Notes: a model not told the origin generated them from the letters alone. Shown: positions 42,238 through 51,593, counted from the stretch's first letter. The stretch is 64,000 bases of DNA from CALMEC01 sp964434425 (GCA_964434425.1 CAYSVH010000003.1:1-64000), one strand, 5' to 3'. Numbers and translations: made by a program.

Positions 42238-42616
42238 GTGTCATGGCGGTGGAGAGTATTCGCGTACCGCTGTGTCCGGGTACGCCGGCTATCGCTCCGG
42301 TGGTCCGGCACGTCTCGTCGGGACTCTCTGAGGCGTCGGCTCCGAATGGCGCTGGACCATGTTCGACGGACGACGGGTTTCTCCCACCCCCGAGTTGATC
42401 CGGTCACGGACGTGCCCCTTGGTGGCCGGTGGAACACGCGGATGGCGCGCGATCCGACCAGGCACGTCACATGGCGATCTTCATTTCACCTGCGGTGGCC
42501 GGGGAACGCAACCCTCAGAGGGAAAGCCATGGAGAGGGGACGACGTTCCCCGACCGCCCGCCGACGACCTCGCTTCTGGCATTCCGTGCCGATGCCTGCC
42601 CCAATCGACGATCCGC
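42238..42616. other. 379-bp gap upstream of the cellulose-synthase-like gene
   Basis: Both flanking genes run leftward, so this holds the end of the patatin transcript and the promoter of the glycosyltransferase pair. I see the TACTCT -10 candidate near 42253 but no gene, clear hairpin or repeat. Confidence 0.4.
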
Positions 42617-43660
42617 TCAGACCTCCTCCAGCAGCCGATCGATGTCGAGTGTGGAGCGCCGTCCGAGATCGTCCCCGTGCTCGACGAGGAAGGCGTCCGC
42701 CGACCGGCGCCCCTCATCACGCAGCATGGTCAGGAACTCCCACTCGGCGTTGAGCTTCGACGAGGAACCCAGGTCCACCATGACGTCGTTCTTCACGTGG
42801 TGGATCCGGTTGCGCGCCCAGTGGGCACCCTCGGCCGTTCGATGATCGCCGGCCTGGCGCAGAAGCGCGATCATCTTCAGCTCCTTCAGGAGCGTCGCGT
42901 TGAACGACACCTCGTTCAGCCGGTTCATGATGGCGCGGGCCGACCGCGGCGTACCGGGGCGGGTGATCGGGTTGATGGGGACGATGATGGTGTCGTCCGA
43001 GACGCACTCGCGCATGAGCGGGGTCATCGTCGGGTTGCCGGCGTATCCACCGTCCCAGTAGGGCTCACCGTCGATCTCGACGGCCTGGAACATGGTCGGC
43101 AGACAGGCCGATGCGAGCAGCACCTCCGGAGACAGCTCATCGTTGCGGAACACCCGTCCGCGTCCGGTGACGACGTTCGTCGCCGTGATGAAGAGCTTGA
43201 CGGGACCGCTCGCCGTCGCGTCGAAGTCGACGCTCTCGGCCAGCACGGCTGCCAGCGGATTCGACGCCCACGGCGCGAGTTCGTACGGCGAGAACATCCT
43301 CGAGAGGAGATCCATGGTCAGGTAGGCCGGTGAGTGGTCGAGCGTCCACACCCCGAGCATCCGGTCGACCGGCGTGCGCTGGATGGGACTCCAGGCCGCC
43401 GACCGCGCCACCCGCCGCCAGAAGGCGGTGAGCGCCTCCCGGGCACCCGCGCGCCCGTCCTGCGCATACCCCGACGCGAGAACCGCCGCGTTCATCGCCC
43501 CGGCGGAGGTGCCCGAGATCCCCTCGATCTCGAGCCACTCCTCCTGCAGGAGGCGGTCGAGCGCACCCCACGTGAAGGCCCCGTGACTCCCTCCACCCTG
43601 AAGGGCGAGATCGACGAGAAGCGGCTCCCGGTCGGCGGATCGAGCGGATGTGGCGGCCAT
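42617..43660 (-). CDS. Patatin-like phospholipase
   Basis: A 347-residue serine hydrolase of the patatin/RssA group. The oxyanion loop LALQGGGSHGAFTWG, nucleophile GISGTSAGAMNA (Ser in G-x-S-x-G) and catalytic Asp in YWDGGYAGNP make the Ser-Asp dyad. ASACLPTMFQAVEIDG and IIVPINPITRPGTP fit the family's bacterial branch. It probably cleaves acyl chains from membrane or storage lipids in the cytosol. The start is the ATG with an AGGAGA site ~9 nt upstream; upstream codons lack coding bias. No partner gene is obvious. Confidence 0.88.
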   Translation of the reverse strand: MAATSARSADREPLLVDLALQGGGSHGAFTWGALDRLLQEEWLEIEGISGTSAGAMNAAVLASGYAQDGRAGAREALTAFWRRVARSAAWSPIQRTPVDRMLGVWTLDHSPAYLTMDLLSRMFSPYELAPWASNPLAAVLAESVDFDATASGPVKLFITATNVVTGRGRVFRNDELSPEVLLASACLPTMFQAVEIDGEPYWDGGYAGNPTMTPLMRECVSDDTIIVPINPITRPGTPRSARAIMNRLNEVSFNATLLKELKMIALLRQAGDHRTAEGAHWARNRIHHVKNDVMVDLGSSSKLNAEWEFLTMLRDEGRRSADAFLVEHGDDLGRRSTLDIDRLLEEV

Positions 43661-43998
43661 GGTCCCTGTCTCCTGGTGCGGGGGTGGAGGAGTCGTCGGT
43701 TGAGTGCCCGACTCCGAACGGACGTCGACGGATGGATCGACGAGCGAGGCGCTTCCGGTCAGGACGATGTCGCCGGCGCACGCACCTCCGCGTCGGCATG
43801 AGCCGAGCTGTCGGAGCATCACATGTTCGCGGCCGGAAGGACGGCCGTATCCGGACATCGAGGGCACTCCGGCCGGCGAAACGATGCCACGTGACCCTTT
43901 GGTTCACGATCGGCGATGATCCATCCCTGCCGGGGCATCCGCGAGTGCGGGTTCCCTCGGCCATCCGAAACGCGCCACCAGCCCAGGGAGACCACCGC
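43661..43998. other. Divergent promoter region between the patatin and small membrane protein genes
   Basis: 338 bp with no credible gene. It must contain the promoters for both flanking genes, but no clear -35/-10 pair stands out. AGGGAG at ~43985 is the ribosome site for the rightward gene. Confidence 0.4.
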
Positions 43999-44406
43999 AT
44001 GGACATCAAACGTGGACCGGCACTCGCCGCCATCATCTTCTCCGGATTGGTCGCCGTCGGCGTCCTGCTCCAGGCGTTCTCGATCACCGTCTTCCTTCGC
44101 GACGGGGGCAACATCACGGCCCTCGACATGCACCGGCACACCGGCTACACCACGATGGGCCTCATGGTCGTCACGCTCTTCGCCGTCTACGCCGCGGCGA
44201 GGACGAGCAAGAAGCTCGTCGGCATGGCCAGCATCCTGCTCGTCGTCGGCGGGCTCCAGTTCATGTTCCTCGGTGACACGGACGCGCGAGGCGGCTGGGT
44301 GAGCGGCCTTCACGGCCTCCTGGCCGTCGTCGTCATGGTCCTCGCGGTCGAGCTCACCCACAGCCTGTCCCGGGCACGCCGTGACGCCGGCGGCGAGGAG
44401 GTCTGA
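43999..44406 (+). CDS. Small four-helix membrane protein of unknown function
   Basis: 135 residues with four hydrophobic helices (approximately 9-31, 48-67, 72-90, 100-120) and a basic/acidic tail RARRDAGGEEV. Conserved-looking histidines lie in DMHRHTGYTTMG and SGLHGLLAVV, the spacing expected if a haem or metal were bound within the membrane, as in small DUF6220-like proteins; that link is tentative. The start has AGGGAG 8 nt upstream. It is convergent with the Pr6Pr-like gene, 45 bp away. Confidence 0.7.
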   Translation: MDIKRGPALAAIIFSGLVAVGVLLQAFSITVFLRDGGNITALDMHRHTGYTTMGLMVVTLFAVYAAARTSKKLVGMASILLVVGGLQFMFLGDTDARGGWVSGLHGLLAVVVMVLAVELTHSLSRARRDAGGEEV

Positions 44407-44451
44407 CCCACCGCGTCGCCGGCGGGACGACGGCCGGGGAGGCGAACGGGC

Positions 44452-45189
44452 TCAGCGCGTGCGCACCCGTCCGACGGCGACGACGAGCGCGGCGACGACG
44501 GCGATGCCGACGGCGATGCCCGCCACGTGGATCCACACGCTCGGCCACCCACCATCCGCATGCGGATCGAGGAAGGGATACGGGTACCACCACGAGTCGC
44601 CGGTCCGCGGATTCACGACGAACGGTCCCCGTGCGAGGGTGTAGGCGATCCACACCATGGGGAACACGAGCGTCGCGGCGACCGCCGTCCACGGCAGACG
44701 ACGACGATAGGGCCCGAGTACCACGTCGAGCAGGAGGAAGGCGGGCGCCACGGAGTGCACCACCTCGTTCGACCATGCCACGGTCGTTCCCGGTTCCAGC
44801 TCGACCCCGCGCAGGAGCAGGTTGTAGACGACGCCGGTGACGATCATGTAGGTCGAGACACAGGCGAGAGCGACGGCGAGCGACCGGGGTTCCGTCCCGT
44901 CGTGCACGGTGGCCGCCGGACTCCCGTGGGCGATGGTGTGCGCACGAAGCCGCAGCGCCCACGCGGCGGCCCATGCGAGCACGGCCGCCGCCGCCCCGTT
45001 CGACAGGATCGTGAAGAAGCTGAAGAAGTTGGCGACGACCGTTCCCTCGTCCTGCCCGAGGTCGCCCGCCAGCGTGAACGTGCGGATCGCCTGCGCGACG
45101 ATCGCAGCGACGATGAGCGCAGCGACCACCGCACGAAGCAGCGTCCACGCGGTCGCCCCGGTCGGCGACGAGGTGAGAGCGGGTCGCAT
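44452..45189 (-). CDS. Pr6Pr-like integral membrane protein
   Basis: A 245-residue six-helix protein. FFSFFTILSNGAAAAVLAW, TGVVYNLLLRGVEL and NEVVHSVAPAFLLLDVVLGPYRR reproduce the conserved pattern of Pr6Pr proteins (FFTI-x-SN, VYN-x-LL, N-x-x-x-H-x-x-x-P). WWYPYPFLDPHADGGWPSVWIH is the usual Tyr/Pro-rich last loop. Function is unknown. The ATG at 45189 lies 7 nt after CATAAT, which suggests a leaderless mRNA; an in-frame ATG at 45198 overlaps that box and is the alternative. Confidence 0.75.
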   Translation of the reverse strand: MRPALTSSPTGATAWTLLRAVVAALIVAAIVAQAIRTFTLAGDLGQDEGTVVANFFSFFTILSNGAAAAVLAWAAAWALRLRAHTIAHGSPAATVHDGTEPRSLAVALACVSTYMIVTGVVYNLLLRGVELEPGTTVAWSNEVVHSVAPAFLLLDVVLGPYRRRLPWTAVAATLVFPMVWIAYTLARGPFVVNPRTGDSWWYPYPFLDPHADGGWPSVWIHVAGIAVGIAVVAALVVAVGRVRTR

Positions 45190-45367
45190 GGATGTCATTA
45201 TGACTTCTCTCGTGACCGCACCGAGCCGCGGGCCCCTCCGCAGGCGGCACCGACTCCCGCCCCCCGCACCAGCGGTGACCGGGATGGCTCCCCGACGGCC
45301 CGATCCCGCCACCTACGGAGAACCGGTCGCGGACGGGAGCGGTCCCCTGCGGCAACGGGAAGACGGT

Positions 45368-45373
45368 TAGTCT
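45368..45373 (+). promoter_or_regulatory. -10 box TAGTCT for the nitroreductase gene (leaderless)
   Basis: Six nt separate TAGTCT from the ATG at 45380, and there is no ribosome site. The divergent Pr6Pr gene has CATAAT at 45197-45202 on the other strand. Confidence 0.5.
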
Positions 45374-45379
45374 CTCGCG

Positions 45380-46048
45380 ATGAGCGAGCACGGCATCGAC
45401 CACATCCTCACCACCACGCGCGCCGTGCGACGCAAGCTGGATCTCGACCGCGACGTGCCGCAGGCCCTCATCGACGAGTGCCTGGCCATCGCCCAGCAGG
45501 CGCCCACGGGCGGGAACCGCGAGGTCACCCGTTTCGTCGTCGTCCGCGATGGGTCGCTGCGTGCGGCCCTCGCCGACATCTACCGCCGGGGATGGGCCAC
45601 CTACATGGATCCCTCGACGGGTGCCGGCGCACGTAAGCGATCCGGCGACGCGGCCGCACGACGCCAGGAGCGGGTGGTGGCGTCGTCGCTCCACCTGGCC
45701 GAGAACCTGGAGCGCGTACCCGTCCACGTCATCCCGTGCGTGCGACCACGGACCGACGACGCGTCGATCGTCCTCCAGGCGTCCACCTTCGGCTCGGTGT
45801 ATCCGTCGGTATGGAGTTTCATGCTCGCCGCCCGCGCACGTGGCCTCGGCACGACGCTGACCACCCTCCACCTGTTCGACGAGCGGTCCGCGGCCGACCT
45901 CCTGGGGATCCCGGATCACTTCCAGCAGGTCGGGCTGATCCCGGTGGCCTATGCGACGACCACGGATTTCTCGCCCGCGCCACGCCGCCCGCTCGACGAG
46001 TTCCGCCGTATCGATGGATGGGACGGGAACGCTCCGTCCGGCGCATAG
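45380..46048 (+). CDS. Nitroreductase-family flavoprotein
   Basis: A 222-residue FMN-dependent oxidoreductase. TTRAVRRKLDLDRDVPQALIDECLAIAQQAPTGGNRE is the N-terminal flavin-binding region (R-x-x-R and APTGGN), and QASTFGSVYPSVWSFMLAARARGLGTTLTTLH and LLGIPDHFQQVGLIPVAYA are the dimer-interface and FMN phosphate segments. Relatives reduce nitro compounds, quinones or enones with NAD(P)H; the natural substrate is unknown. It appears to be a leaderless single gene. Confidence 0.88.
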   Translation: MSEHGIDHILTTTRAVRRKLDLDRDVPQALIDECLAIAQQAPTGGNREVTRFVVVRDGSLRAALADIYRRGWATYMDPSTGAGARKRSGDAAARRQERVVASSLHLAENLERVPVHVIPCVRPRTDDASIVLQASTFGSVYPSVWSFMLAARARGLGTTLTTLHLFDERSAADLLGIPDHFQQVGLIPVAYATTTDFSPAPRRPLDEFRRIDGWDGNAPSGA

Positions 46049-46057
46049 CCGCCCGCA

Positions 46058-46103
46058 CCCATCGCCTCATCGTGCCTCCCGGGGTGCACCGTGAGGCGAT
46101 GGG
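46058..46103. terminator. 12-bp inverted repeat that spans the start of the DUF1232 gene
   Basis: CCCATCGCCTCA and TGAGGCGATGGG pair perfectly around a 22-nt loop, 9 nt after the nitroreductase stop. The right arm covers the GTG start of the next gene (46091), so the hairpin could end the first transcript or hide the start codon in read-through RNA. Confidence 0.5.
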
Positions 46104-46444
46104 CGACCCTGGTTCGCCGGGACGCACTCGCCCTCTGGTTCGCGATACCGGACCGGCGGGTACCGCTACGGGCCAAGCTCGTGGCGGCCGCGGTCGCGGC
46201 GTACGCGGTGAGTCCCGTCGACATGGTCCCCGATCCGATACCGATCATCGGCGCGGTGGATGACCTCGTGGTCGTCCCGATGGGCATCTGGCTCACGATC
46301 CACCTGATTCCGGACACGCTGATGACCGAGTTCCGCGTCCGTGCGCTCCGCACCCGACGAAACGCCGTCGCCGCCGCCGTCATCGGCGCCACGATCGTCT
46401 GCGTGGCACTCCTCGCCCTGATCTGGTTCGTCGTCTCCCGCTGA
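46091..46444 (+). CDS. DUF1232 (YkvA-like) membrane protein
   Basis: 117 residues. The DUF1232 signature is complete: VPLRAKLVAAAVAAYAVSPVDMVPDPIPIIGAVDDLVVVPMGIWL. A C-terminal transmembrane helix (AVAAAVIGATIVCVALLALIWFVV) follows. Function unknown; members are small and often near envelope genes. The GTG start lies inside an inverted repeat and has no clear ribosome site; no later start would keep the first conserved segment. Confidence 0.8.
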   Translation: MRRWATLVRRDALALWFAIPDRRVPLRAKLVAAAVAAYAVSPVDMVPDPIPIIGAVDDLVVVPMGIWLTIHLIPDTLMTEFRVRALRTRRNAVAAAVIGATIVCVALLALIWFVVSR

Positions 46445-46458
46445 GCCCGCGCCCGACG

Positions 46459-46614
46459 TCAGCAGGAGGGCCGCCCCGACTGGATCGCCTCGATCGCCCG
46501 CGAGGGATCCGCGACCCTCAGCACCCGCTCCACACGCCCCGCGGCATCCGCCCGCAGGTGTTCGAGATCCGCCGGCAGGGACAGGACGAGCACGCGTTCC
46601 CGGAGTCCGCTCGG
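46459..46614 (-). pseudogene. Possible C-terminal gene fragment
   Basis: A frame bounded upstream by TAA reads VLVLSLPADLEHLRADAAGR plus VERVLRVADPSRAIEAIQSG with strong G/C third positions and ends in RPSC. It has a protein-like amphipathic pattern but only about 51 codons and no ribosome site. It may be the tail of a lost gene or a small ORF. I do not recognise it. Confidence 0.25.
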
Positions 46615-46666
46615 TTACGGATCGTCAGCGCTTCCCCCTCCGAACCCCTGGGCTACAGTGGCGCAC

Positions 46667-46774
46667 ATGACCGGCGCCGGAATCGGTGCACCGACGGGGA
46701 GAACAGACGCACGGCGCGGGCCCCGTCCGCGTCCCGCGCGGCATGTCGTCGCCGCCTCGATCTCAATGGCATGA
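46667..46774 (+). CDS. Hypothetical 35-residue leaderless ORF upstream of a lipoprotein-like frame
   Basis: TACAGT (46654-46659) is followed by 7 nt and ATG, the leaderless arrangement common in this window. The ORF (MTGAGIGAPTGRTDARRG and a basic remainder) ends in a TGA that overlaps the ATG of the next frame (ATGA). It could be a coupled leader peptide or a chance frame. Confidence 0.25.
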   Translation: MTGAGIGAPTGRTDARRGPRPRPARHVVAASISMA

Positions 46775-47043
46775 CGACACCTCCCGCCGCCGGTCGGGCC
46801 GTCACGGCGCACATGGCCCTGGTGACCGTGCTTCTCGCCGTCGTCGCAGGGTGCTCGTCCCGGACTCCGATCGGCGAGACCTCGCCGCCAACGGATACGG
46901 CGTCACCATCGGAGGCCGGATCACCGACGCCGTGCGGGCCCCCGCGCGCATCGGCGCCGACGGTCTCCCCACCCCTCTGCACGGCCCGGCTGCGGCCCGC
47001 TTCGAAGCCGACCGCACCATGCTGCGCGGCTGCACCGGTCTGA
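46771..47043 (+). CDS. Short lipoprotein-like ORF, possibly frameshifted
   Basis: The first ~40 residues (MTTPPAAGRAVTAHMALVTV then LLAVVAGCSS) form a convincing lipoprotein signal with lipobox VVAGC. After about position 46862 codon bias moves to the +2 frame, which reads LAANGYGVTIGGRITDAVRA and runs to a stop at 47051. The gene may have suffered a frameshift, or the two halves may belong to different frames by chance. If intact it gives a 90-residue Pro/Ser/Thr-rich lipoprotein. Function unknown. Confidence 0.3.
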   Translation: MTTPPAAGRAVTAHMALVTVLLAVVAGCSSRTPIGETSPPTDTASPSEAGSPTPCGPPRASAPTVSPPLCTARLRPASKPTAPCCAAAPV

Positions 47044-47130
47044 CTCCGTGACCGGCGCTGCGCACGGCCGGGCGGCGGAGATCCGAATCCGCCGAGGACG
47101 TCGGGCGTACACATGTTCGGTCGAGGGCAC

Positions 47131-47136
47131 TACCAT
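47131..47136 (+). promoter_or_regulatory. -10 box TACCAT for the helicase gene
   Basis: TACCAT lies 8 nt before the ATG at 47145. GGTGGGA in the gap might also serve as a weak ribosome site. Confidence 0.4.
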
Positions 47137-47144
47137 GGTGGGAC

Positions 47145-50100
47145 ATGGCGACCGCTCCCGTCACCGCACCCTTCCACCCCGTCGTCGCCGAATGGTTCAC
47201 GCGCGCCTTCGCCGAGGCCACCGACGCGCAGCGGTTGGGGTGGCCCGCGATCGCCTCCGGCGCGCACACGCTCATCGTCGCCCCCACCGGCAGCGGCAAG
47301 ACGCTCGCCTCGTTCCTCTGGGGCATCAACAGCCTGGTGGAACGACGCCTGGCCGGTGACGAGACCGGACGGCTGATCTACATCTCGCCGCTTAAGGCAC
47401 TGAACTACGACGTCGAGCGCAACCTCCGCGGTCCGCTGGTCGGGATCAGCGACGCCGCCAAGCGGCAGGGGTTCGCGCTTCCCGAGCTGTCGGTCGCCGT
47501 CCGCACCGGAGACACCTCGCAGCGCGACCGCCAGCGGATCAACCGCACCCCGCCCGACATCCTCATCACGACGCCGGAGAGCCTCTTCCTGATGCTCACC
47601 TCGCAGGCGCGCAGCGTGCTCGCGGGTGCCACCAGCGTCATCATCGACGAGATCCATGCGGTGGCCGCCACAAAGCGCGGATCACACCTGGCGCTCAGCC
47701 TCGAGCGACTGGAGGAGGAAGCGACGGGCCCGGTGCAGCGTGTGGGCCTCTCGGCGACGCAGCGCCCCCTGTCCGAGATCGCGCGGTTCCTGGGAGGACA
47801 GGACGCGGCCGGGACACCGCGTCCGGTCACCATCGTCGACACCGAGCAGCGCCGGGACCTCGACCTCGAGGTCATCGTCCCGGTCGACGACATGGCGGAC
47901 CTCGCGAACCCCGGGGCACCGACGCTCCCCGATCCGGTCATCGTCCCCGGTGACGCGCCCACCCACCACTCCATCTGGCCGGCCGTCTATCCCGCGGTGC
48001 TCGAGCTCGTCCGGGCCCACCGGTCGACCCTCATCTTCGTCAACAACCGTCGCCTCGCCGAACGCCTCGCCCTGCGACTCAACGAACTGGCGGACGAGGA
48101 GGTCGCGCGCGCCCACCACGGCAGCCTGGCCGCCGAACAGCGGACGCTCATCGAGGAGGACCTGAAGGCCGGACGTATACCCGCGCTGGTCGCCACCTCC
48201 AGCCTCGAGCTCGGCATCGACATGGGGGCGATCGACCTCGTCATCCAGATCGAGAGCCCGCGTAGCGTCGCCCGGGGCATCCAGCGTGTGGGACGGTCGG
48301 GCCACCACGTCGGCGGATCGAGCCGCGGCCGCATCTTCCCCAAGTTCCGCGGGGATCTGCTGGAGTGCGCGGCCGTCGTGTCGAACATGCGCGAGGCGGC
48401 CATCGAGGAGACCCGGGTGCCGCAGCGCCCCCTCGACGTCCTCGCCCAGCACATCGTCGCGACCGTCGTCGACGGCGAGTGGACGGTGGACCGCCTGTAC
48501 TCCCTGGTGCGCCGCAGCTACCCCTTCTCCGAGATCTCGCGCGAGCAGTTCGAGGGGGTGCTCGACATGCTGGCCGGCCGCTACCCCAGCGACGAGTTCG
48601 CCGAGCTGGCACCGCGCATCGTGTGGGACCGGGTCGAGGGGACCGTGCGCGGCCGCCGCGGGGCGCGCCAGCTGGCCGTGCAGAACGCCGGCACCATCCC
48701 CGACCGCGGGCTCTACGGGGTGTTCCTGGCCGATGGCAGCACGCGCGTGGGCGAGCTGGACGAGGAGATGGTCTACGAGGCCCGCACCGGCCAGACGTTC
48801 CTGCTCGGTGCGTCCACCTGGCGCATCGAGGACATCACCCGTGACCGCGTGCTGGTCTCACCCGCTCCCGGGGTTCCGGGCGCAGTGCCGTTCTGGCGCG
48901 GTGAGGGAATCGGCCGCCCCGTGGAGCTGGGCCGCCAGGTGGGCCGCCTCACCCGCGAACTGGTGGCCATGCCGCAGGAGCGCGCGCACGAGCGCCTCCG
49001 CGAGGAGGCCGCATTCGACGACAGCGCCGCGGCCAACCTGCTTGCGTACCTCGCCGACCAGGTCGCGGCGACGGGGACCGTCCCCAGCGACACCACCATC
49101 GTCATCGAGCGTTTCCGCGACGAGATCGGCGACTGGCGCCTGTGCGTGCTGACCCCCTTCGGCGCACGTGTGCACGCCCCGTGGGCGATGGCCCTGCAGG
49201 TACGGCTGCGCGAGGAGCACGGGCTCACCGCTCAGGCCATCTGGAGCGACGACGGCATCGCGATCCACCTCCCCGACGCCGACGAGCCGCCCCGCGCCGA
49301 CCTGGCCCTGGTCGATGCCGGCGAGATCGAGGACGTCGTCGTGGGCGAGCTGGGCGGTACGGCTCTCTTCGGCGCCCGGTTCCGTGAGAACGCCGCGCGC
49401 GCCCTGCTCATTCCCCGCCGGCGGCCGGGCCGGCGGACCCCTCTCTGGCAGCAGCGTCTCCGCGCGCAGAGCCTCCTGCAGGTCGCCCAGCGCTACGGCA
49501 GCTTCCCGATCATCCTCGAGACCTACCGGGAGTGCCTGAACGACTGGTTCGACCTCCCGGCGCTGACCGGGATCCTCCGTCGCGTCGCCTCGCGCGAGAT
49601 CGCCGTGGTCGAGGTCGAGACACCGGCCGCGTCACCGTTCGCCGGTGCCCTTCTGTTCGAGTACATCGCCACCTACATGTACGAGGACGACACGCCCGCG
49701 GCCGAGCGCCGCGCGCAGGCCCTCGCCCTCGACCGCGACCTTCTGCGCGAGCTCCTCGGCCAGGACGAGCTTCGCGACCTGATCGACGCCGGCGCGCTCG
49801 CGGCACTGGAGGACGACCTGCAGTTCCGATCCGAGCGCATGCGTGCGAAGTCGTCGGATCGACTGCATGACGTCCTGCGGCGCCTGGGCGATCTCACCGT
49901 GGCCGAGGTCGCCGAGCGCATCGATGAACCCGACCGGGCCGCCGACTGGCTCACCGAGCTGGAGGATGAGCGCCGGGCCGCGCGAATCCGCCTCGTCGGA
50001 GAGGAGCGATGGATCGCCGCGGAGGACATGGGCCGGTACCGCGACGGGCTCGGCGTGATGCCACCATCCGGTCTCCCGGACGTCTTCCTGGAGCCCACGC

Positions 50101-51593
50101 CGGATGCACTGGCCGGCCTGGTCGCACGGTTCGCCCGAACCCATGGACCGTTCACCGGCGCGGACGTCGCGCGTCGCTTCGACATATCCGAGGAGCGGGC
50201 GGACGATGCTCTGCGGATGATGGCCGCGTCGGGCGACATCGTCATCGGGTCGATCCGGCCGGGCGGGACCGGCGACGAATGGTGCGATCCCGAGCTGCTG
50301 CGGCGTGTGCGTCGTTCCAGCCTCGCCGCCGCACGCCGAGAGGTCGAACCCGTCGACCCGGAGACCCTCGGCCGGTTTCTCCCCGCATGGCAGGGGATCG
50401 GCCGCCGCGGCACGCGCTCGGGCGCCGACGCCCTGCGCGAGGTGATCGCCCCGCTGCAGGGGCTCGCCCTTCCCGCCGAGCAGTGGGAGTCCGAGGTGTT
50501 TCCCCTCCGGCTCGGCGGGTACTCACCCACGTGGCTGGACGAGCTGGCCGGATCGGGTGAGGTGGTCTGGGTCGGCGCCGGGTCGATGGGACGCGACGGC
50601 GGCCGTGTGGCCCTCCACTTCCGTGAGGATGCTGCACTTCTCGGCCCCCCTCCGTCCGATGCCGCCCCGGACGACGACGCCCACCGCGCCGTTCGGGCCG
50701 CGCTGGCCGACGGCGCCGCGTTCTGGGACGAGATCCTGGCCGGGATCGACATCCCCATCCCCGAGGCGTTCTCCGCCCTGTGGGGACTCGTGTGGGCGGG
50801 CGAGGTGACCAACGATCTGTGGATGCCGCTCCGCGCGCCCAAGCGCCTGCCCACGACGCGGGCCCGCAACCGCCGTCCGGGCCGCCGGTTCGCCCGCGCA
50901 GGGGGATCCGGGCAGGGGGCGACGTCCGGCCGGTGGTCGCTGACGAAGCGCCTCTTCCGCGGTCAGGTGACGCACGATGAGCGGGCCCGTGCACTGGCCG
51001 AGATGGCGCTCGACCGCCACGGTGTGGTCACCCGTGCCGCCGTTCTCGCCGACGGCGTCCCGGGTGGTTTCGCCGGCCTCTACCGCGCGTACACCGATCT
51101 CGAGACGCTCGGTCGCTGTCGCCGCGGCTACTTCCTCGACGGGCTCGGGGGTGCGCAGTTCGCGCTGCCGGGCGCCGTGGAACGTCTGCGCGACCTGCGG
51201 GACTCCGCGGATTCGGAGCCGCACGCGGTCGTGATCGGTGCGGCCGACCCGGCCCAGCCGTACGGTGCGCAGGTGCCGTGGCCGCAGGCCGCCGCCTCCG
51301 GCTCACGCGGTCCGTCACGCACGTTCGGCGCGCAGGTCGTCCTGGTGGACGGGCTCCCGGTGCTCTTCCTCGACCGCGGAGGCAAGCGGCTGATCTCACT
51401 GGGCGGACCGGAACCGGAGCCCCTCGGCCATGCGGTCCGCGCGCTGGCCGACTGGGTCCGCGCCGGATCACGGCGCCGGATCATCATCGCGACCTTCGAC
51501 GGCGACGACGTCCGCGACACCCGGGTCGCGGCCCACCTGCGCGACAACGGTTTCACCCCCGACCTGCGGGGCCTGGAGTTGCGGGGCGGCTGA
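47145..51593 (+). CDS. lhr: Lhr-family DEAD/DEIH-box helicase (large form)
   Basis: A 1482-residue cytosolic superfamily 2 helicase, matching full-length bacterial Lhr. Motif I is VAPTGSGKTLASFLWG, Ia YISPLKALNYD, Ib TTPESLFLML, II VIIDEIHAVA (DEIH), III GLSATQRPL; the second RecA domain has IFVNNRRLAERLA, VATSSLELGIDMGAIDLVIQ and RGIQRVGRSGHHVGGSSRGRI (motif VI). The remaining ~950 residues form the winged-helix/beta-barrel Lhr core and the long C-terminal domain (YREEL-type segments, LEDGVPGGFAGLYR-like region). Lhr unwinds DNA:RNA and DNA duplexes and is induced by DNA damage in mycobacteria. Its leftward neighbours are unrelated, but a Fpg/Nei glycosylase lies 1.2 kb downstream. Confidence 0.92.
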   Translation: MATAPVTAPFHPVVAEWFTRAFAEATDAQRLGWPAIASGAHTLIVAPTGSGKTLASFLWGINSLVERRLAGDETGRLIYISPLKALNYDVERNLRGPLVGISDAAKRQGFALPELSVAVRTGDTSQRDRQRINRTPPDILITTPESLFLMLTSQARSVLAGATSVIIDEIHAVAATKRGSHLALSLERLEEEATGPVQRVGLSATQRPLSEIARFLGGQDAAGTPRPVTIVDTEQRRDLDLEVIVPVDDMADLANPGAPTLPDPVIVPGDAPTHHSIWPAVYPAVLELVRAHRSTLIFVNNRRLAERLALRLNELADEEVARAHHGSLAAEQRTLIEEDLKAGRIPALVATSSLELGIDMGAIDLVIQIESPRSVARGIQRVGRSGHHVGGSSRGRIFPKFRGDLLECAAVVSNMREAAIEETRVPQRPLDVLAQHIVATVVDGEWTVDRLYSLVRRSYPFSEISREQFEGVLDMLAGRYPSDEFAELAPRIVWDRVEGTVRGRRGARQLAVQNAGTIPDRGLYGVFLADGSTRVGELDEEMVYEARTGQTFLLGASTWRIEDITRDRVLVSPAPGVPGAVPFWRGEGIGRPVELGRQVGRLTRELVAMPQERAHERLREEAAFDDSAAANLLAYLADQVAATGTVPSDTTIVIERFRDEIGDWRLCVLTPFGARVHAPWAMALQVRLREEHGLTAQAIWSDDGIAIHLPDADEPPRADLALVDAGEIEDVVVGELGGTALFGARFRENAARALLIPRRRPGRRTPLWQQRLRAQSLLQVAQRYGSFPIILETYRECLNDWFDLPALTGILRRVASREIAVVEVETPAASPFAGALLFEYIATYMYEDDTPAAERRAQALALDRDLLRELLGQDELRDLIDAGALAALEDDLQFRSERMRAKSSDRLHDVLRRLGDLTVAEVAERIDEPDRAADWLTELEDERRAARIRLVGEERWIAAEDMGRYRDGLGVMPPSGLPDVFLEPTPDALAGLVARFARTHGPFTGADVARRFDISEERADDALRMMAASGDIVIGSIRPGGTGDEWCDPELLRRVRRSSLAAARREVEPVDPETLGRFLPAWQGIGRRGTRSGADALREVIAPLQGLALPAEQWESEVFPLRLGGYSPTWLDELAGSGEVVWVGAGSMGRDGGRVALHFREDAALLGPPPSDAAPDDDAHRAVRAALADGAAFWDEILAGIDIPIPEAFSALWGLVWAGEVTNDLWMPLRAPKRLPTTRARNRRPGRRFARAGGSGQGATSGRWSLTKRLFRGQVTHDERARALAEMALDRHGVVTRAAVLADGVPGGFAGLYRAYTDLETLGRCRRGYFLDGLGGAQFALPGAVERLRDLRDSADSEPHAVVIGAADPAQPYGAQVPWPQAAASGSRGPSRTFGAQVVLVDGLPVLFLDRGGKRLISLGGPEPEPLGHAVRALADWVRAGSRRRIIIATFDGDDVRDTRVAAHLRDNGFTPDLRGLELRGG

